A stretch of 63,823 nt of DNA, taken from assembly GCF_010894435.1 (NCBI RefSeq), contig NZ_JAAIXZ010000036.1, positions 1 to 63,823 on the forward strand. Direction: 5' to 3'. The translations under genes and the position numbers were made by a program. The notes below the pieces were generated by a model. It worked only from the letters and a program-made list of their open reading frames with translations, was not told the DNA's origin and made no database searches. Source of the stretch: Pyxidicoccus trucidator (GTDB lineage: Bacteria; Myxococcota; Myxococcia; Myxococcales; Myxococcaceae). Shown piece after piece: positions 47,373 to 57,172 of the stretch (within the stretch, counting starts at the first letter, position 1; the number at the start of each line of letters is the position of its first letter).

Positions 47373-49181
47373 ATGGCCAGGCAGGCGCGATTCCGGTGGA
47401 GGCGGGCGCTCGGCCGGGGACTCGGTGTCATCCTGCTGCTGGAGGCGCTGCTCCACGTCGCGCTCAACGCCGGCCTCGTCCAATCGCTCATCCACCGCGA
47501 TACACATGCAACGCGGATGAGCTGGACCGCCGCCTGGGCACCGTGGCCCTGGAAGGTGCATGCACGGGGCTTCTCCGTGGAGCACCGGGACCCACGCAAC
47601 ATCTGGCGGGTCGAGGTGGACGCCCTGGAGGCGGAGCTCTCCCTGTCCGCGCTCTTCCGCCGCCATGTGGAAATTCAAGGGCTGCGAGCCCGCGGCGTGC
47701 GCGCGGGGATCCGACCCACGCGCCCCGAGGACACCCTCCCTCCCCACAAGGAGCACAAGCCCTGGGACGTGGAATTGCGGGACGTGGAGGCCCACGCGCT
47801 TCGTGCGCTGGTCTGGCACGGGGTGCGCTACCGGGGACAGGGAGAAGCGCGAGGCGCTCTGCGGCTCGTCGTCGGCGAGCGGCTCGCGTTGAGGGTGGAC
47901 GCGCTGAAGCTGGAGGGCGGCCCGCTGGAAGTGGAGGGGCACGAAGTCGGGACACTGGAGGCGGCCCAGGCCGCCTTCACCATGGACGCCACGCGGGAGG
48001 GAAGCGAGCGGATGCAGCTGCTCGGCGGCACTCGCGGGCGGTTCCAGGCGCGCGCCGCCGTGGCCTCGCTGGAGGCGCTGCGCGCATGGCTGCCCGCCTC
48101 CGAGCACCTGTCGCTCCACGGCGGGGGCGGTGAGCTGCTGGCCGACGTCCTGGTCGAGCACGGCCGGCTGCTGCCGGGGAGCCGGTTGGAAGGCCGCGGT
48201 GCGCCCGCGGAGCTGGCCCTCGGGCCGGTGCGCGCGCGCGCCTCCTGGGAGCTGGACGGTGGGGTGGAGGCGAGGGAAGGCGCTCCGGCCCGCGCCCGGC
48301 TGCGGCTCGCCTTCACGCCCGTGCGGGTGGAAGGCCCCGAAGGCCTGCTGCTGAAGCTTCCAGAGGTGGCGGTCTCCGTCGACGCAGTGCCGCGCGAGCT
48401 GACACCGGAGGCTCCCGGCACGCGGCCCCACTGGGACGTCGTGGTCCACCTGCATGTGGCGCGCAGCCACCCGGTGGACCTGCGCCCGCTCAACGCCCGC
48501 ACGGCCCCCACGTTCCGACTGGACTCCGGCAGCGCCTTCCTTCAGGCCGACGCCCACCTGAAACCCGGGGCACGTGGGAACGAAGCCCGGCTGCACGTGG
48601 ACACCGACCTGCTGTCCGCCCGCTGCGGGGAGACGCGGCTGCAGGGGATGGCCTCCCTGGAGGTCGACGCCGGGCGGTTCAGCCTGCGGGGCGAGCACCT
48701 GGGGCTGGATGGCACCCACCTGCGACTGCGAGAGGTGTCCGCGGACGTACCGGGGAAGGATGTCCGCAAGTGGGAAGGAAGCCTGTCCTTTCCGCAGGCC
48801 ACCCTCTCCCTCTCCTCGGGGGCCCTGGAGGCCCGCTTCACCGGGAGCTTCTCCAACGCGCTCCCCTTCGTCGCGCTGCTGACGTCCCGGGGGAAGCTGC
48901 CCTCCATCCTGTCTCCGCTGTTCGAGGCCGATGGGCTGGAGGTATCCGGCCACGTGTCCTGGCGAGCAGCGGGAGCCCGGGTGCGGGAGCTGCGGGCCCG
49001 GGCCCGGAACCTCCAGTTGGAGGGGCAAGTGGACGTGGCCGCTGGCGACATGCGGGCCATCCTGCTGGTGACGGTGGGCACCAAGAGCGTGGGGGTGGAG
49101 GTCATGCCCGGCGACACGCAGGTGCACCTGAAGAACGGACGGCACTGGTACGAGGCGCGGCTGGAGCCTCCCTCCCGCTGA
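47373..49181 (+). CDS. Large AsmA-like/beta-rich membrane-anchored protein
   Basis: 602 residues. One N-terminal transmembrane helix (about 13-33), then a long, beta-rich, repetitive region with Arg- and Gly-rich strands (VEIQGLRARGVRAGIRPT, FSLRGEHLGLDGTHLRLRE, ALEARFTGSFSNALPFVAL). This layout resembles AsmA/TamB-type inner-membrane-anchored proteins that span the periplasm, but no family is certain. ATG at 47373 follows a short purine stretch. It is followed by a ThrE-like gene 164 nt downstream. Confidence 0.65.
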   Translation: MARQARFRWRRALGRGLGVILLLEALLHVALNAGLVQSLIHRDTHATRMSWTAAWAPWPWKVHARGFSVEHRDPRNIWRVEVDALEAELSLSALFRRHVEIQGLRARGVRAGIRPTRPEDTLPPHKEHKPWDVELRDVEAHALRALVWHGVRYRGQGEARGALRLVVGERLALRVDALKLEGGPLEVEGHEVGTLEAAQAAFTMDATREGSERMQLLGGTRGRFQARAAVASLEALRAWLPASEHLSLHGGGGELLADVLVEHGRLLPGSRLEGRGAPAELALGPVRARASWELDGGVEAREGAPARARLRLAFTPVRVEGPEGLLLKLPEVAVSVDAVPRELTPEAPGTRPHWDVVVHLHVARSHPVDLRPLNARTAPTFRLDSGSAFLQADAHLKPGARGNEARLHVDTDLLSARCGETRLQGMASLEVDAGRFSLRGEHLGLDGTHLRLREVSADVPGKDVRKWEGSLSFPQATLSLSSGALEARFTGSFSNALPFVALLTSRGKLPSILSPLFEADGLEVSGHVSWRAAGARVRELRARARNLQLEGQVDVAAGDMRAILLVTVGTKSVGVEVMPGDTQVHLKNGRHWYEARLEPPSR

Positions 49182-49345
49182 GCCCACCGCCGGCCGGCCG
49201 GGAGCATCGCCCGCTCCACCGGCCCTCCCCTCCCCGGGGCCGATGACGGCGCGTCCCGGGGGACGGAGCTTCAGCAGACCTGCCCCGTGGGGCCATGAAC
49301 GGCCCGGCGTGGAAGCAACACGGGGCCGTCCCGGGAGTCCCTCGC

Positions 49346-50605
49346 ATGAGTGCCACCACCGCCCGCCTCTCCCCGGCCGAAGAGGAAGCCGCCGTGGCCT
49401 TCCTGCTGGACCTCGCCCGGGCGCTGCACCTCGCCTACCTGCCCGCCCCCAAGGTGGAGTCGCTCGTGAAGGACGCCGCGAAGGCGTGGGGACTGGGGAT
49501 GGAGGTCTTCACCCTCCAGAGCCTGGTGACGACGGAGGTCGTCTCGGGCGGGCGGCGGCGGATGGACATGGAGCGCCTGCCCTTCAATCCGCACTGGAAC
49601 CTCCGCCGCACCTCCCAGATGCTCACGCTCGCCCACGCGGTGGCGGCGGGGCAGCATGGAGTCCCCTCCGCGCGCGCGGAGCTGGAGCGCATCGTCCACC
49701 TGCCCCGGGCCTATCCCGAGTGGCTCGTCTACGCCGCCTATGGCGTGTACAGCGCGGCCGTCGCCGCGCGCGTGGGAGGGGCGTGGTGGGAGATGGTCGC
49801 CGCGGCCCTCATCGGCGTCCTCGCCGGAGTCATCCACTTCGGCACGCTCCGGTCGATGCGCATCGACCTCCAGAAGAGCTTCCTCGCGGCCTTCTTGGGA
49901 GCGCTGGTCGCCTTCGGGCTCACCTTCGTGCTGCCCCCATTCGGCATCGCACGCGCCCTGTTCGGTGGGGCCACGCTGCTCATTCCCGCCATGGTGGTGA
50001 CGCTGGGGTCGCTCGAGCTGGTCAGCGAGTCGGTTGAAGCCGGCCTGGCGCGTCTCACCTATGGGTTGCTGCGCTTCCTGCTGCTGGGCGTGGGCATCGT
50101 CGCCGCCACCCGGCTCTGGGGCGTATTCGCCGCCCTCCCCGCGCAAGTCGAGACGTCTCCCCTGCCGGAGCCGGTGGTGCTGGCCATCGTCGCGCTGGGC
50201 GGCGTCGCGCTGACCATCTGCATGGGGGGCCGGCAGCGCGAGCTTCCGTGGATTGTCGGCGCGGTGATGCTGGCGTTCGGAACGCAGGAGCTGACGAAGC
50301 TGCTCGTCGGCGGGCGTGGCAGCCCCATCCTCGCCGCGTTCGTGCTGGGCGTCGCCGGCCTGCTCTACGCCCGGCGTCCGGGAAGAGCCGCGACGACCAT
50401 CATCATGCCGGGGTTGCTGCAGCTCGCGCCTGGCTTCCTCGGCACCCAGGCCGTGCTGGCGCTGCTCCAGCCCGGGACGTCCGCCACCCCCGAGCGCTTC
50501 TTCGACGTGCTCCTGGTGGCCGCGCAGCTCGTCATGGGCCTGGTCTTCGCATCCCTCGTTGGCACGTCCCACGTCCGGAGTCAGGCAGGCCGGGTGCCAG
50601 CCTGA
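49346..50605 (+). CDS. Threonine/serine-exporter (ThrE)-family protein
   Basis: 419 residues. An N-terminal soluble domain (1-135; LHLAYLPAPKVESLVKDAAKAWGLGMEVF) and about ten helices (140-410) match the two-part ThrE architecture. LGVAGLLYARRPGRAATTIIMPGLLQLAPG is in the C-terminal half. In known members it exports threonine and serine by proton motive force. Start ATG 49346 has GGGAG upstream; an in-frame start 51 nt earlier is possible. It is followed by the formylglycine-generating enzyme gene. Confidence 0.8.
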   Translation: MSATTARLSPAEEEAAVAFLLDLARALHLAYLPAPKVESLVKDAAKAWGLGMEVFTLQSLVTTEVVSGGRRRMDMERLPFNPHWNLRRTSQMLTLAHAVAAGQHGVPSARAELERIVHLPRAYPEWLVYAAYGVYSAAVAARVGGAWWEMVAAALIGVLAGVIHFGTLRSMRIDLQKSFLAAFLGALVAFGLTFVLPPFGIARALFGGATLLIPAMVVTLGSLELVSESVEAGLARLTYGLLRFLLLGVGIVAATRLWGVFAALPAQVETSPLPEPVVLAIVALGGVALTICMGGRQRELPWIVGAVMLAFGTQELTKLLVGGRGSPILAAFVLGVAGLLYARRPGRAATTIIMPGLLQLAPGFLGTQAVLALLQPGTSATPERFFDVLLVAAQLVMGLVFASLVGTSHVRSQAGRVPA

Positions 50606-50741
50606 GCGGGGCGCGCTCGCGTAGGTCCCGTCCTTCCCCACTGCCATGACGCCGAGCGGATGCCCCGTGGGCGGAGCCGCGTGGCCCGCCGTGTACACCC
50701 GCTCGCCCCGGCGGGCGGGTGGTGACGCGCCGTGCGTGCGA

Positions 50742-50766
50742 GCAGCTTGCCGCCTGGGGCGGAGCG
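50742..50766 (+). repeat. Leader element, copy 2
   Basis: GCAGCTTGCCGCCTGGGG followed by CGGAGC, about 35 nt before the ATG of the formylglycine-generating-enzyme gene. It differs from the copy at 47287 at one position (T/A) of the core. Confidence 0.5.
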
Positions 50767-50800
50767 CGCCCCTTCTCTCCGGACACAACGAGGCAGGGCG

Positions 50801-51814
50801 ATGAGCATGGACATCAGCAGTGGAGTCGCGGCGCGAGACGTGGGGCCCCGGAGCGACGAGCGAGTACCCGAGGACGCGCCCTTTCCAGACATGGCCTTCA
50901 TCCCCGGCGGCACGTACTGGATGGGCTCGGACCACCACTATCCCGAGGAGCGACCGGCGCACCAGGTGACGGTGACGGACTTCTGGATGGACCGCTACCC
51001 GGTGACGAATGACGACTTCGCCCGCTTCGTGCAGGCCACCGGCTACGTCACCGTGGCCGAGCGCCCGCTGAACCCCGACGACTACCCGGGCGCGGCCCCG
51101 GAAGCGCTCGTGCCCGGCTCGCTCGTCTTCCACAAGACGCCCCAACGCGTCAGCCTGAAGGACCTGACGCAGTGGTGGGACTACACCCCCGGGGCCTGCT
51201 GGAAGCACCCGGAAGGTCCGGGCACCACGCTGCACGGGCGCGAGCGGCACCCGGTGGTCCACGTCTGCTACGAGGACGCGCTGGCCTATGCCACCTGGGC
51301 CGGCAAGGAGCTGCCCACGGAGGCGGAGTGGGAGCGCGCCGCGCGCGGCGGGCTGGACCGGAAGATCTACGTCTGGGGTGACGAGTTCTCGCCCGGTGGC
51401 CAGGTCATGGCCAACATCTGGCAGGGCGAGTTCCCGTGGCAGAACCTCAACACCGACGGCTTCGAGGGCACGTCACCCGTGGGCAGCTTCCCCCCCAACG
51501 CGTACGGCCTCCACGACATGGCCGGCAACGTGTGGGAGTGGACCACGGACTGGTTCCGGGAGCAGCACCAGGGCAACGGAGGCAAGGCGTGCTGCATCCC
51601 CGTCAACCCGCGCGGCCCCTCCACCTCCGACCGCAGCTACGATCCCCACACCCCGCACGTGAAGATTCCGCGCAGGGTGCTCAAGGGAGGCAGCCACCTG
51701 TGCGCGCAGAACTACTGCCTCCGCTACCGGCCCGCGGCGCGCTCCCCGCAGGCCGTGGAGAGTGGAACGACGCACATCGGCTTCCGCTGCATCGTCCACG
51801 TCAGCCCACACTGA
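50801..51814 (+). CDS. Formylglycine-generating enzyme (sulfatase-modifying factor)
   Basis: 337 residues. It oxidises the active-site cysteine of sulfatases to formylglycine using O2 and copper. GGTYWMGSDHHYPEERPAHQVTV is the N-terminal block; TEAEWERAARGG, GLHDMAGNVWEWTTDWF and RVLKGGSHLCAQNYCLRYRPAAR are the core. The two catalytic cysteines are C301 and C306, in the same spacing as C336/C341 of the human enzyme, so it is a true FGE rather than one of the many FGE-fold proteins without them. No signal peptide: cytosolic, like the four sulfatases of this window, which have suitable C-x-(P/A)-x-R sites. ATG at 50801 has GAGGCAGGG before it. Confidence 0.93.
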   Translation: MSMDISSGVAARDVGPRSDERVPEDAPFPDMAFIPGGTYWMGSDHHYPEERPAHQVTVTDFWMDRYPVTNDDFARFVQATGYVTVAERPLNPDDYPGAAPEALVPGSLVFHKTPQRVSLKDLTQWWDYTPGACWKHPEGPGTTLHGRERHPVVHVCYEDALAYATWAGKELPTEAEWERAARGGLDRKIYVWGDEFSPGGQVMANIWQGEFPWQNLNTDGFEGTSPVGSFPPNAYGLHDMAGNVWEWTTDWFREQHQGNGGKACCIPVNPRGPSTSDRSYDPHTPHVKIPRRVLKGGSHLCAQNYCLRYRPAARSPQAVESGTTHIGFRCIVHVSPH

Positions 51815-51832
51815 GGCCCGGCGGCGTCCGTC

Positions 51833-53332
51833 CTACGGGCAGTCCGCCGAGCAGGCCGAGGGAGTCTCCCAGGGCTGGCAGACGGTGTCCCCGCAGTTGC
51901 CATTGAGGAACGTCTCCAGGACGGCCTTGCGGTGCGGCAGGAAGGTGGACATGAGGGCCGGGGAGATGCGGTAGCGCGGGCCGAAGGGGCCGGGCTCGGT
52001 CTGCTCCAGCACGTGGACGAAGCCCGCGGAAGGCGGCCAGAAGATGCCGCCGCCCAGGTTGGCGCCGTTGCTGATCTGGTGGCAGCCCGCGCACGAGAGC
52101 GCCAGCGAGCGCGCCACGATGTCCTGGGCCGTCAGCGGGCTGCCAATCAGGGCGAGCTCGTTCTGGATGTTGGTGCGGAACGGGCTCGGCCCGCCGCCGA
52201 AGTGGAACAGGTAGTCGTTCTCCGGGCCCTGCGCGTTGCTCTGCCCGCTGTTGACCGGCGTCGTGGTCGCCAGGTTGAACAGGTTGATGTCGTTGACGGC
52301 CAGGCTCGGCACCTGCGCCGGGAAGTCCGTGTTCTGGAAGGCGGGGGCCAGCGGGTGTCCGGAGAGAGGGTCGAACAGCGTGCCACCCGGGTTGGTCGCC
52401 ACCGTCACCGGCCGGAAGTTCAGCGCGCAGGGCACCGAGCCGCACATCGTGCGCGTCACCTTGAACTCCCGCAGCGTCCATGGCGGCTGCATGAACTGGT
52501 TGGTGCGCACCTGCCCGCTGATGGGAGGCCCCACGCGGTTGCCGTAGTTCTCGAAGTGGACCACCGGCATGAAGCCCGGCAGGCCGGTGAAGTAGAAGTT
52601 CAGGAGCATGGCGGTGCGAGCGCCGGGGCTGGCCGTGGTGCTCAGGTTCGCCCAGAACTGCGCCACCGGCTGACAGCCCGCGAGCCCGAGGGTCGGCGTG
52701 GGGTTGGGCAGCACCGCCTCGAAGATGAGGAGGTTGCGGTTGCCCGGGTTGGTGAAGCCGGAGCGCTTCGCGTAGACGATGCGGTACTCGCCGCAGTCGT
52801 CCCCGCTGAGTGGCGCCAGGTCGAAGCGGTTGACGAGCGCGGTGGGGACGTACTCGTTGGGGTTCACCCCGGGGCTGATGAAGGGATTGACGGTGGCCTG
52901 GTTCCCCTCGATGCGAGGACACTGATACGGGAAGTTGTTGAAGTTCGGCACACAGCCGGGCGGCGTCGCCGTGCTCCACCAGTTCTGGAAGAGCGCCAGC
53001 GGGGTGAGCCCCGGGACGCCGGACTGGGTCACCAGCTGCTGCATCACCTGCTGCAGCGGGAAGTTCTGCACGATGATGTCATCGGTGATGATGAGCGAGC
53101 TGCGCGGGTCCACGATGATGACCTGCGCCGAGGGGCCGCGCGGCGGCAGCTCCACGGCGCCGATGCCGCGGCGCTCGGGGTGCGGTGCCTGCTCGAGGCG
53201 CGGCGTCTCCGTGGGCTCCGGCGGGGGCTGGGGCGCGGGGCTCGCGTCACCACAGCCGGCAAACATCGCCAGCGCGGCGCCGCCCAGCGACAGACGCCAG
53301 GAGGACTGCAGCTTCTTGCTCGTACGGTTCAA
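51833..53332 (-). CDS. Secreted lipoprotein with c-type heme motif
   Basis: 499 residues. Lipoprotein signal with lipobox FAGC near residue 27. A large region follows with short conserved blocks (LVNRFDLAPLSGDDCGEYRIVYAKRSGFTNPG), then one CAGCHQ heme-binding motif at about residue 415, and a Cys-rich C-terminal tail (CGDTVCQPWETPSACSADCP), a myxobacteria-typical ending. No Met axial ligand can be assigned. The N-terminal part after the lipobox is Pro-rich. It is probably an outer-membrane redox lipoprotein or a modified hydrolase. It is convergent with the FGE gene. Confidence 0.78.
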   Translation of the reverse strand: MNRTSKKLQSSWRLSLGGAALAMFAGCGDASPAPQPPPEPTETPRLEQAPHPERRGIGAVELPPRGPSAQVIIVDPRSSLIITDDIIVQNFPLQQVMQQLVTQSGVPGLTPLALFQNWWSTATPPGCVPNFNNFPYQCPRIEGNQATVNPFISPGVNPNEYVPTALVNRFDLAPLSGDDCGEYRIVYAKRSGFTNPGNRNLLIFEAVLPNPTPTLGLAGCQPVAQFWANLSTTASPGARTAMLLNFYFTGLPGFMPVVHFENYGNRVGPPISGQVRTNQFMQPPWTLREFKVTRTMCGSVPCALNFRPVTVATNPGGTLFDPLSGHPLAPAFQNTDFPAQVPSLAVNDINLFNLATTTPVNSGQSNAQGPENDYLFHFGGGPSPFRTNIQNELALIGSPLTAQDIVARSLALSCAGCHQISNGANLGGGIFWPPSAGFVHVLEQTEPGPFGPRYRISPALMSTFLPHRKAVLETFLNGNCGDTVCQPWETPSACSADCP

Positions 53333-53705
53333 GCGTGACCTCTTACCCGCGCGGAAGGACCGCGCACTGATGCCGTCGTGGAATGGGCCCGTGCCCGACT
53401 GCCAGCCAGGGCTCGCGGAACCGGCTGAACGCCCCGCGAATCCTGGACTGTACGGTATTCACAAGAGGTGAAGCCAGGCATGCCGGGGTTGTGGGTATCA
53501 CTCCACCTGTCCGTGCACGCGACGCCAGCGGCGCCGCCGGGCAGGAGCCCCCCCCCCTCTCGACTGAGTGAGTCAGGACGGCCCCCTCGAGCGGGGTCGT
53601 ACTGAAAGTCAAAGACAAACTGGCTGTCGCTGATACATGCGTCAATACTGCCTCCGCCCGCGCAAAAGCCTCACATCCATCCGCGCGGGAAATGGGGGAA
53701 ACACC
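53333..53705. other. 373-bp divergent intergenic region
   Basis: Between two lipoprotein genes. No repeat, RNA or clear promoter is visible; an AT-rich stretch at about 53600-53650 may hold the promoter of the rightward gene. Confidence 0.4.
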
Positions 53706-54713
53706 ATGTACCAGCACAAGAAGCAGCTCGTCGTATGGCTCACGGCACTCACCACCGCGTGCGGGGGCACGGTAGACGAGGCGCCGCCCGAAGCGGAGCC
53801 CGGCACCGTCACCGCCTTCGCGGAGGAGGCCCTTCCGGGCCAGCCGACCGCCACCCTCTTCAACAGCGACAAGCCGGGCATCGTCCAGTTCGACGCCACC
53901 GGCGACAAGGTGGTGTTCCAGCCCGCGAGCTCCGAGCCCTTGCAGTTCCAGGACTGGAAGGCCTTCGCGGAGTTCACGCAGAAGAAGCTCAACGCCCGCG
54001 TCCACTTCCACCCCAAGACGGGGGAGCTGGAAGGCGTCAGCGGCGACTACGTCATCGCCGGCGCACCGGCAATCGCGGACGCGGAGACCAAGGCGCTCCA
54101 TGACGTCGTCAACCCCGTGGGCGCCTTCCTGGGGGGGCTCAAGGGCTACATCTATGTCGGAGGGGAGCCCGTCTGCGTGCGTCCAGAGGTTTGCGGCGAC
54201 GTGCAACTTCCGCCGAGGGGCGGCGTGGAGGGCAAGGACCTGCCAGGCGAGGGGCCCACGGCGCAGGCCCTGCGTCATGCGACAGTCGGCACCGGCACCT
54301 TCTGCAACGCCTCCGGCTTCTGCATCCGCGGCTACTCCATCAACGTGCACACGCTGTTCAACTGGACCAGCAGCGTCACCGAGCGCGTCAGCGGCGGCAC
54401 CCGGACGGAGCGCTTCTTCTGCTGGAAGGGCTTCATCCCCTGGGTCTGCTCGCGGCAGGTGGGCGAGCCGCACACGATGCGGGTGATCGTCACCTACGTG
54501 GACCTGCTCGGCACCGCCTTCAGCGGAGGCAGCAGCACTGCCAGCAACACGGAGAAGGTGGAGCGCGGCTCGTTCTGGGTGGGCCCCTTCAACCCGTTCA
54601 GCCCTCCCGCCGCGGTGAGGGCCTGGGCCACCTGCGGCGCCCACTCGGGCAGCACGGCCAGCGGTGGCACGGGGACGCGCAAGTCGGACATCGGCGTGGT
54701 GCGCTGCCCGTAA
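53706..54713 (+). CDS. Secreted lipoprotein, function unknown
   Basis: 335 residues. A lipoprotein-type signal with TTACGG around residues 17-22, a domain at about 35-150 (LFNSDKPGIVQFDATGDKVVFQPA), then a Cys-containing C-terminal half (FCNASGFCIRGYSINVHTLFNWTSSVTERV; FFCWKGFIPWVCSRQ) that probably has disulfides. No recognised family. Divergent from the heme-motif lipoprotein. The start has GGGGGAAA upstream. Confidence 0.7.
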   Translation: MYQHKKQLVVWLTALTTACGGTVDEAPPEAEPGTVTAFAEEALPGQPTATLFNSDKPGIVQFDATGDKVVFQPASSEPLQFQDWKAFAEFTQKKLNARVHFHPKTGELEGVSGDYVIAGAPAIADAETKALHDVVNPVGAFLGGLKGYIYVGGEPVCVRPEVCGDVQLPPRGGVEGKDLPGEGPTAQALRHATVGTGTFCNASGFCIRGYSINVHTLFNWTSSVTERVSGGTRTERFFCWKGFIPWVCSRQVGEPHTMRVIVTYVDLLGTAFSGGSSTASNTEKVERGSFWVGPFNPFSPPAAVRAWATCGAHSGSTASGGTGTRKSDIGVVRCP

Positions 54714-54730
54714 CACCGTGAGGGAGTGAC

Positions 54731-54760
54731 GCGCGCGGGCCTGGCTCCGGGCCCGTGCGC
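54731..54760. terminator. Strong hairpin between convergent genes
   Basis: GCGCGCGGGCC pairs with GGCCCGTGCGC (one G-U) around an 8-nt loop, between the secreted lipoprotein and the ABC permease gene. No T-tract. Confidence 0.6.
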
Positions 54761-54766
54761 GGTGGC

Positions 54767-57172
54767 TCAGCCGTCCCCTCGGAGCGCCTCGTTGGGCGGC
54801 ACGCTCAAGGCGCGGCGGGCGGGCAGCCAGCTCGCCAGCAGCGCCACCGCCCCGAGCAGCAGGGGCACCCCTCCGAAGGTAAACGCGTCGAACGTGTCCA
54901 CGCCATGGAGCTGGCTGGCCAGGCTCCGCGCGAGCATGGCCGCGCCCACCAGCCCCAGGACGACGCCCAGCGCGGCGAGCCGGACGCCCTGCCGCACCAC
55001 CAGCCACACCAGCTGACCGTCCGTCGCGCCCAGCGCGATGCGGATGCCCAGCTCCCGGGTGCGCTGGCTCACCGAGTAGGCCAGCACGCCGTACAGCCCC
55101 ACGCCCGCCAGCACCAGCCCGAGCACGGCCATGGCGACCAGCAGCGTGCCCAGCACCTGCGTGCTCCCGAGGCTCGCGTCCACCAGGTCCACCATGGAGC
55201 GGAGCTGGACCAGCGGCAGGTCAGGGTCCACCGCGCGGAGCTCCTGCCGCAGCACGGGCGCCAGCACGTCCAGCCCCTGCGTGGACCGGACGGTGAGCAG
55301 CATGTACAGCACCTCGAACTGCCCCACCGGCAGGTACACCTCGGAGGCCGGCGCCTCGTCGACGCTGTCGTGGTGGACGTCCCCCACCACGCCCACCACC
55401 TCGCGGAAGGACTCGCCGTCGAGCGTCAGCTTCACGCGCTGCCCCACCGCGCTCCGGCCGGGAAAGTAACGCCGGGCGAAGGTCTCGTTGACGACCGCCA
55501 CGGGCGCCGTGCCCGCACCATCCGAGGCCTCGATTCCGCGCCCTTCCTTGATGGGCATGCCCAGGGTGGCGAAGTAGCCGTCGCTCGCGGTGCGGAAGTG
55601 GCTCAGCTCCCGGGTGTCCGCCACGGCGGCGGGCTCGCCGGGCAACAGCACCGAGGCCAGGCCGGTACGTCCCCACAGCGGCACCGTGCTGGCCAGGCCC
55701 GCGGACTGCACGCCCGGAAGCCCGCGCACCCGCTCCAGCACCGAGGCGAGGACTCCGCGCCGAGACTCGACGTCCGGGTACTTCTCCCTGGGAACGAACA
55801 CGTCCGCGACGGTGACACCGCGAGGCTCGAAGCCCAGGGGCACCGAGTACAGCGAGTGGAGGGTGCGCAGCATCAACCCCGCCCCCACCAGCGGCACCAG
55901 CGCCAGCGCCACCTGCACCACCACCAGCACGGCGCGAGCGCGCCCCTGCCCCGTGGCACCCCGGCCTCCCCGCAGGCCCCCGAGCGCCCCACGCCCGTCG
56001 GCACGCGCGGCCCGCAGCGCCGGCACCAGGCCGAACAGGAGGCTGGTGAGCAAAGACAGCCCCGCGGCAATGGCCAGCATGTGAGGCTCCAGCCGCAACG
56101 ACTCGGGAGGCAGTACCTCGCCCGGAATCAGCGCACGCAGCAGGTCCAGGCCCCACAGGGCCAGCAGCAGCCCCGCCGCGCCCCCCGCGAGCGCGAGCAG
56201 GACGCTCTCCACCAGGAACTGCCGCATCAACTGCGCGCGGCCCGCGCCAAGGGCGGCGCGCACCGACACCTCTCGCTCCCTCGCGCTGGCCCGGGCCAGC
56301 AGCAAGTTTGCCACGTTGGCGCAGGCCACGAGCAGCACCAGCGCCACCACGCCGGCCAGCAACCAGAGCGGCTCTCGCGTGGACTCCACCACCTGCGCGT
56401 GCAGGGGGAACAGGCGCACGCCGGGGGCCTCCTCCGCATAGGCCGCCTCGTGAGCCATCGACGCGGCCACCCCCGCCAGTTCCTCCCTCGCACGCTCCAC
56501 CGAGACGCCGGGACGGAGGCGGCCCAGGGCTCGCAACCAGAGGGCCTCCGGGCGCTCTCCTCCCGCGAGGTCCAGGGCCAGCGGGGTCCACGCGTCCACG
56601 CCTGGAGCGAGGCGGAAGCCCGCGGGCAGGACGCCCAGCACCGTGTAGACCTTGCCGCTGAGGAGCAGCGTCCGCCCCACCACGTCCGGGCTTCCGCCGA
56701 AGCGGCGTTGCCAGAGCTCATGGGACAGCAGGACGACCTGGTCGCGCCCGGCCACCTCCGTCTCGGGGCCGAACGTCTGCCCGAAAACGGGCCTCACGCC
56801 GAGCATCGACAGCAGCCCCGCCGTCGCTCGCGCTGCGCGCACGCGCTCCGCCGGCCCGTCCCCGGTGAGCGTGAAGTCGCGCAGCGTCATTCCCTCCAGT
56901 CCCAGGAAGGAAGGTGTGCGCTCACGCCACGCCTGGAGGGCGTGAAGCGACACGCCCATGCGCTCCCTCTGGGGACTCGACTGGAACAGGCGGACGAGCT
57001 GCTCCGGCGCGGCGTACGGCAGCGGCCGCAGCAGCACCTGGTACACCACGCTGAAGACGGAGGTGGTGGCCCCAATGGCCAGCGCCAGCGTGGCGACGAC
57101 CACCAGGGTGAAGGCGAACTCGCGCCGCATCCGGCGCAGGGAGAGGCGGACGTCCTGGAGGAGCTGGGACAT
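54767..57172 (-). CDS. ABC transporter permease, MacB/FtsX type (ADOP-like)
   Basis: 801 residues with two FtsX permease units and two MacB periplasmic core domains. The first unit spans residues 1-400 (FTLVVVATLALAIGATTSVFSVVY, LLVACANVANLLLARASAREREVSVRAALGA); the second spans 400-801 (VLAYSVSQRTRELGIRIALGATDGQL at 660-690). This two-unit, ATPase-lacking layout is that of the acidobacterial-type duplicated orphan permeases. It probably works in lipoprotein or macrolide export with an unlinked ATPase. No ATPase gene is adjacent. Confidence 0.9.
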   Translation of the reverse strand: MSQLLQDVRLSLRRMRREFAFTLVVVATLALAIGATTSVFSVVYQVLLRPLPYAAPEQLVRLFQSSPQRERMGVSLHALQAWRERTPSFLGLEGMTLRDFTLTGDGPAERVRAARATAGLLSMLGVRPVFGQTFGPETEVAGRDQVVLLSHELWQRRFGGSPDVVGRTLLLSGKVYTVLGVLPAGFRLAPGVDAWTPLALDLAGGERPEALWLRALGRLRPGVSVERAREELAGVAASMAHEAAYAEEAPGVRLFPLHAQVVESTREPLWLLAGVVALVLLVACANVANLLLARASAREREVSVRAALGAGRAQLMRQFLVESVLLALAGGAAGLLLALWGLDLLRALIPGEVLPPESLRLEPHMLAIAAGLSLLTSLLFGLVPALRAARADGRGALGGLRGGRGATGQGRARAVLVVVQVALALVPLVGAGLMLRTLHSLYSVPLGFEPRGVTVADVFVPREKYPDVESRRGVLASVLERVRGLPGVQSAGLASTVPLWGRTGLASVLLPGEPAAVADTRELSHFRTASDGYFATLGMPIKEGRGIEASDGAGTAPVAVVNETFARRYFPGRSAVGQRVKLTLDGESFREVVGVVGDVHHDSVDEAPASEVYLPVGQFEVLYMLLTVRSTQGLDVLAPVLRQELRAVDPDLPLVQLRSMVDLVDASLGSTQVLGTLLVAMAVLGLVLAGVGLYGVLAYSVSQRTRELGIRIALGATDGQLVWLVVRQGVRLAALGVVLGLVGAAMLARSLASQLHGVDTFDAFTFGGVPLLLGAVALLASWLPARRALSVPPNEALRGDG

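Noticed and set aside
47013..49187. Long minus-strand open-frame extension opposite the AsmA-like gene
   Set aside because: Not supported by motifs; the membrane protein on that strand starts at 47012.
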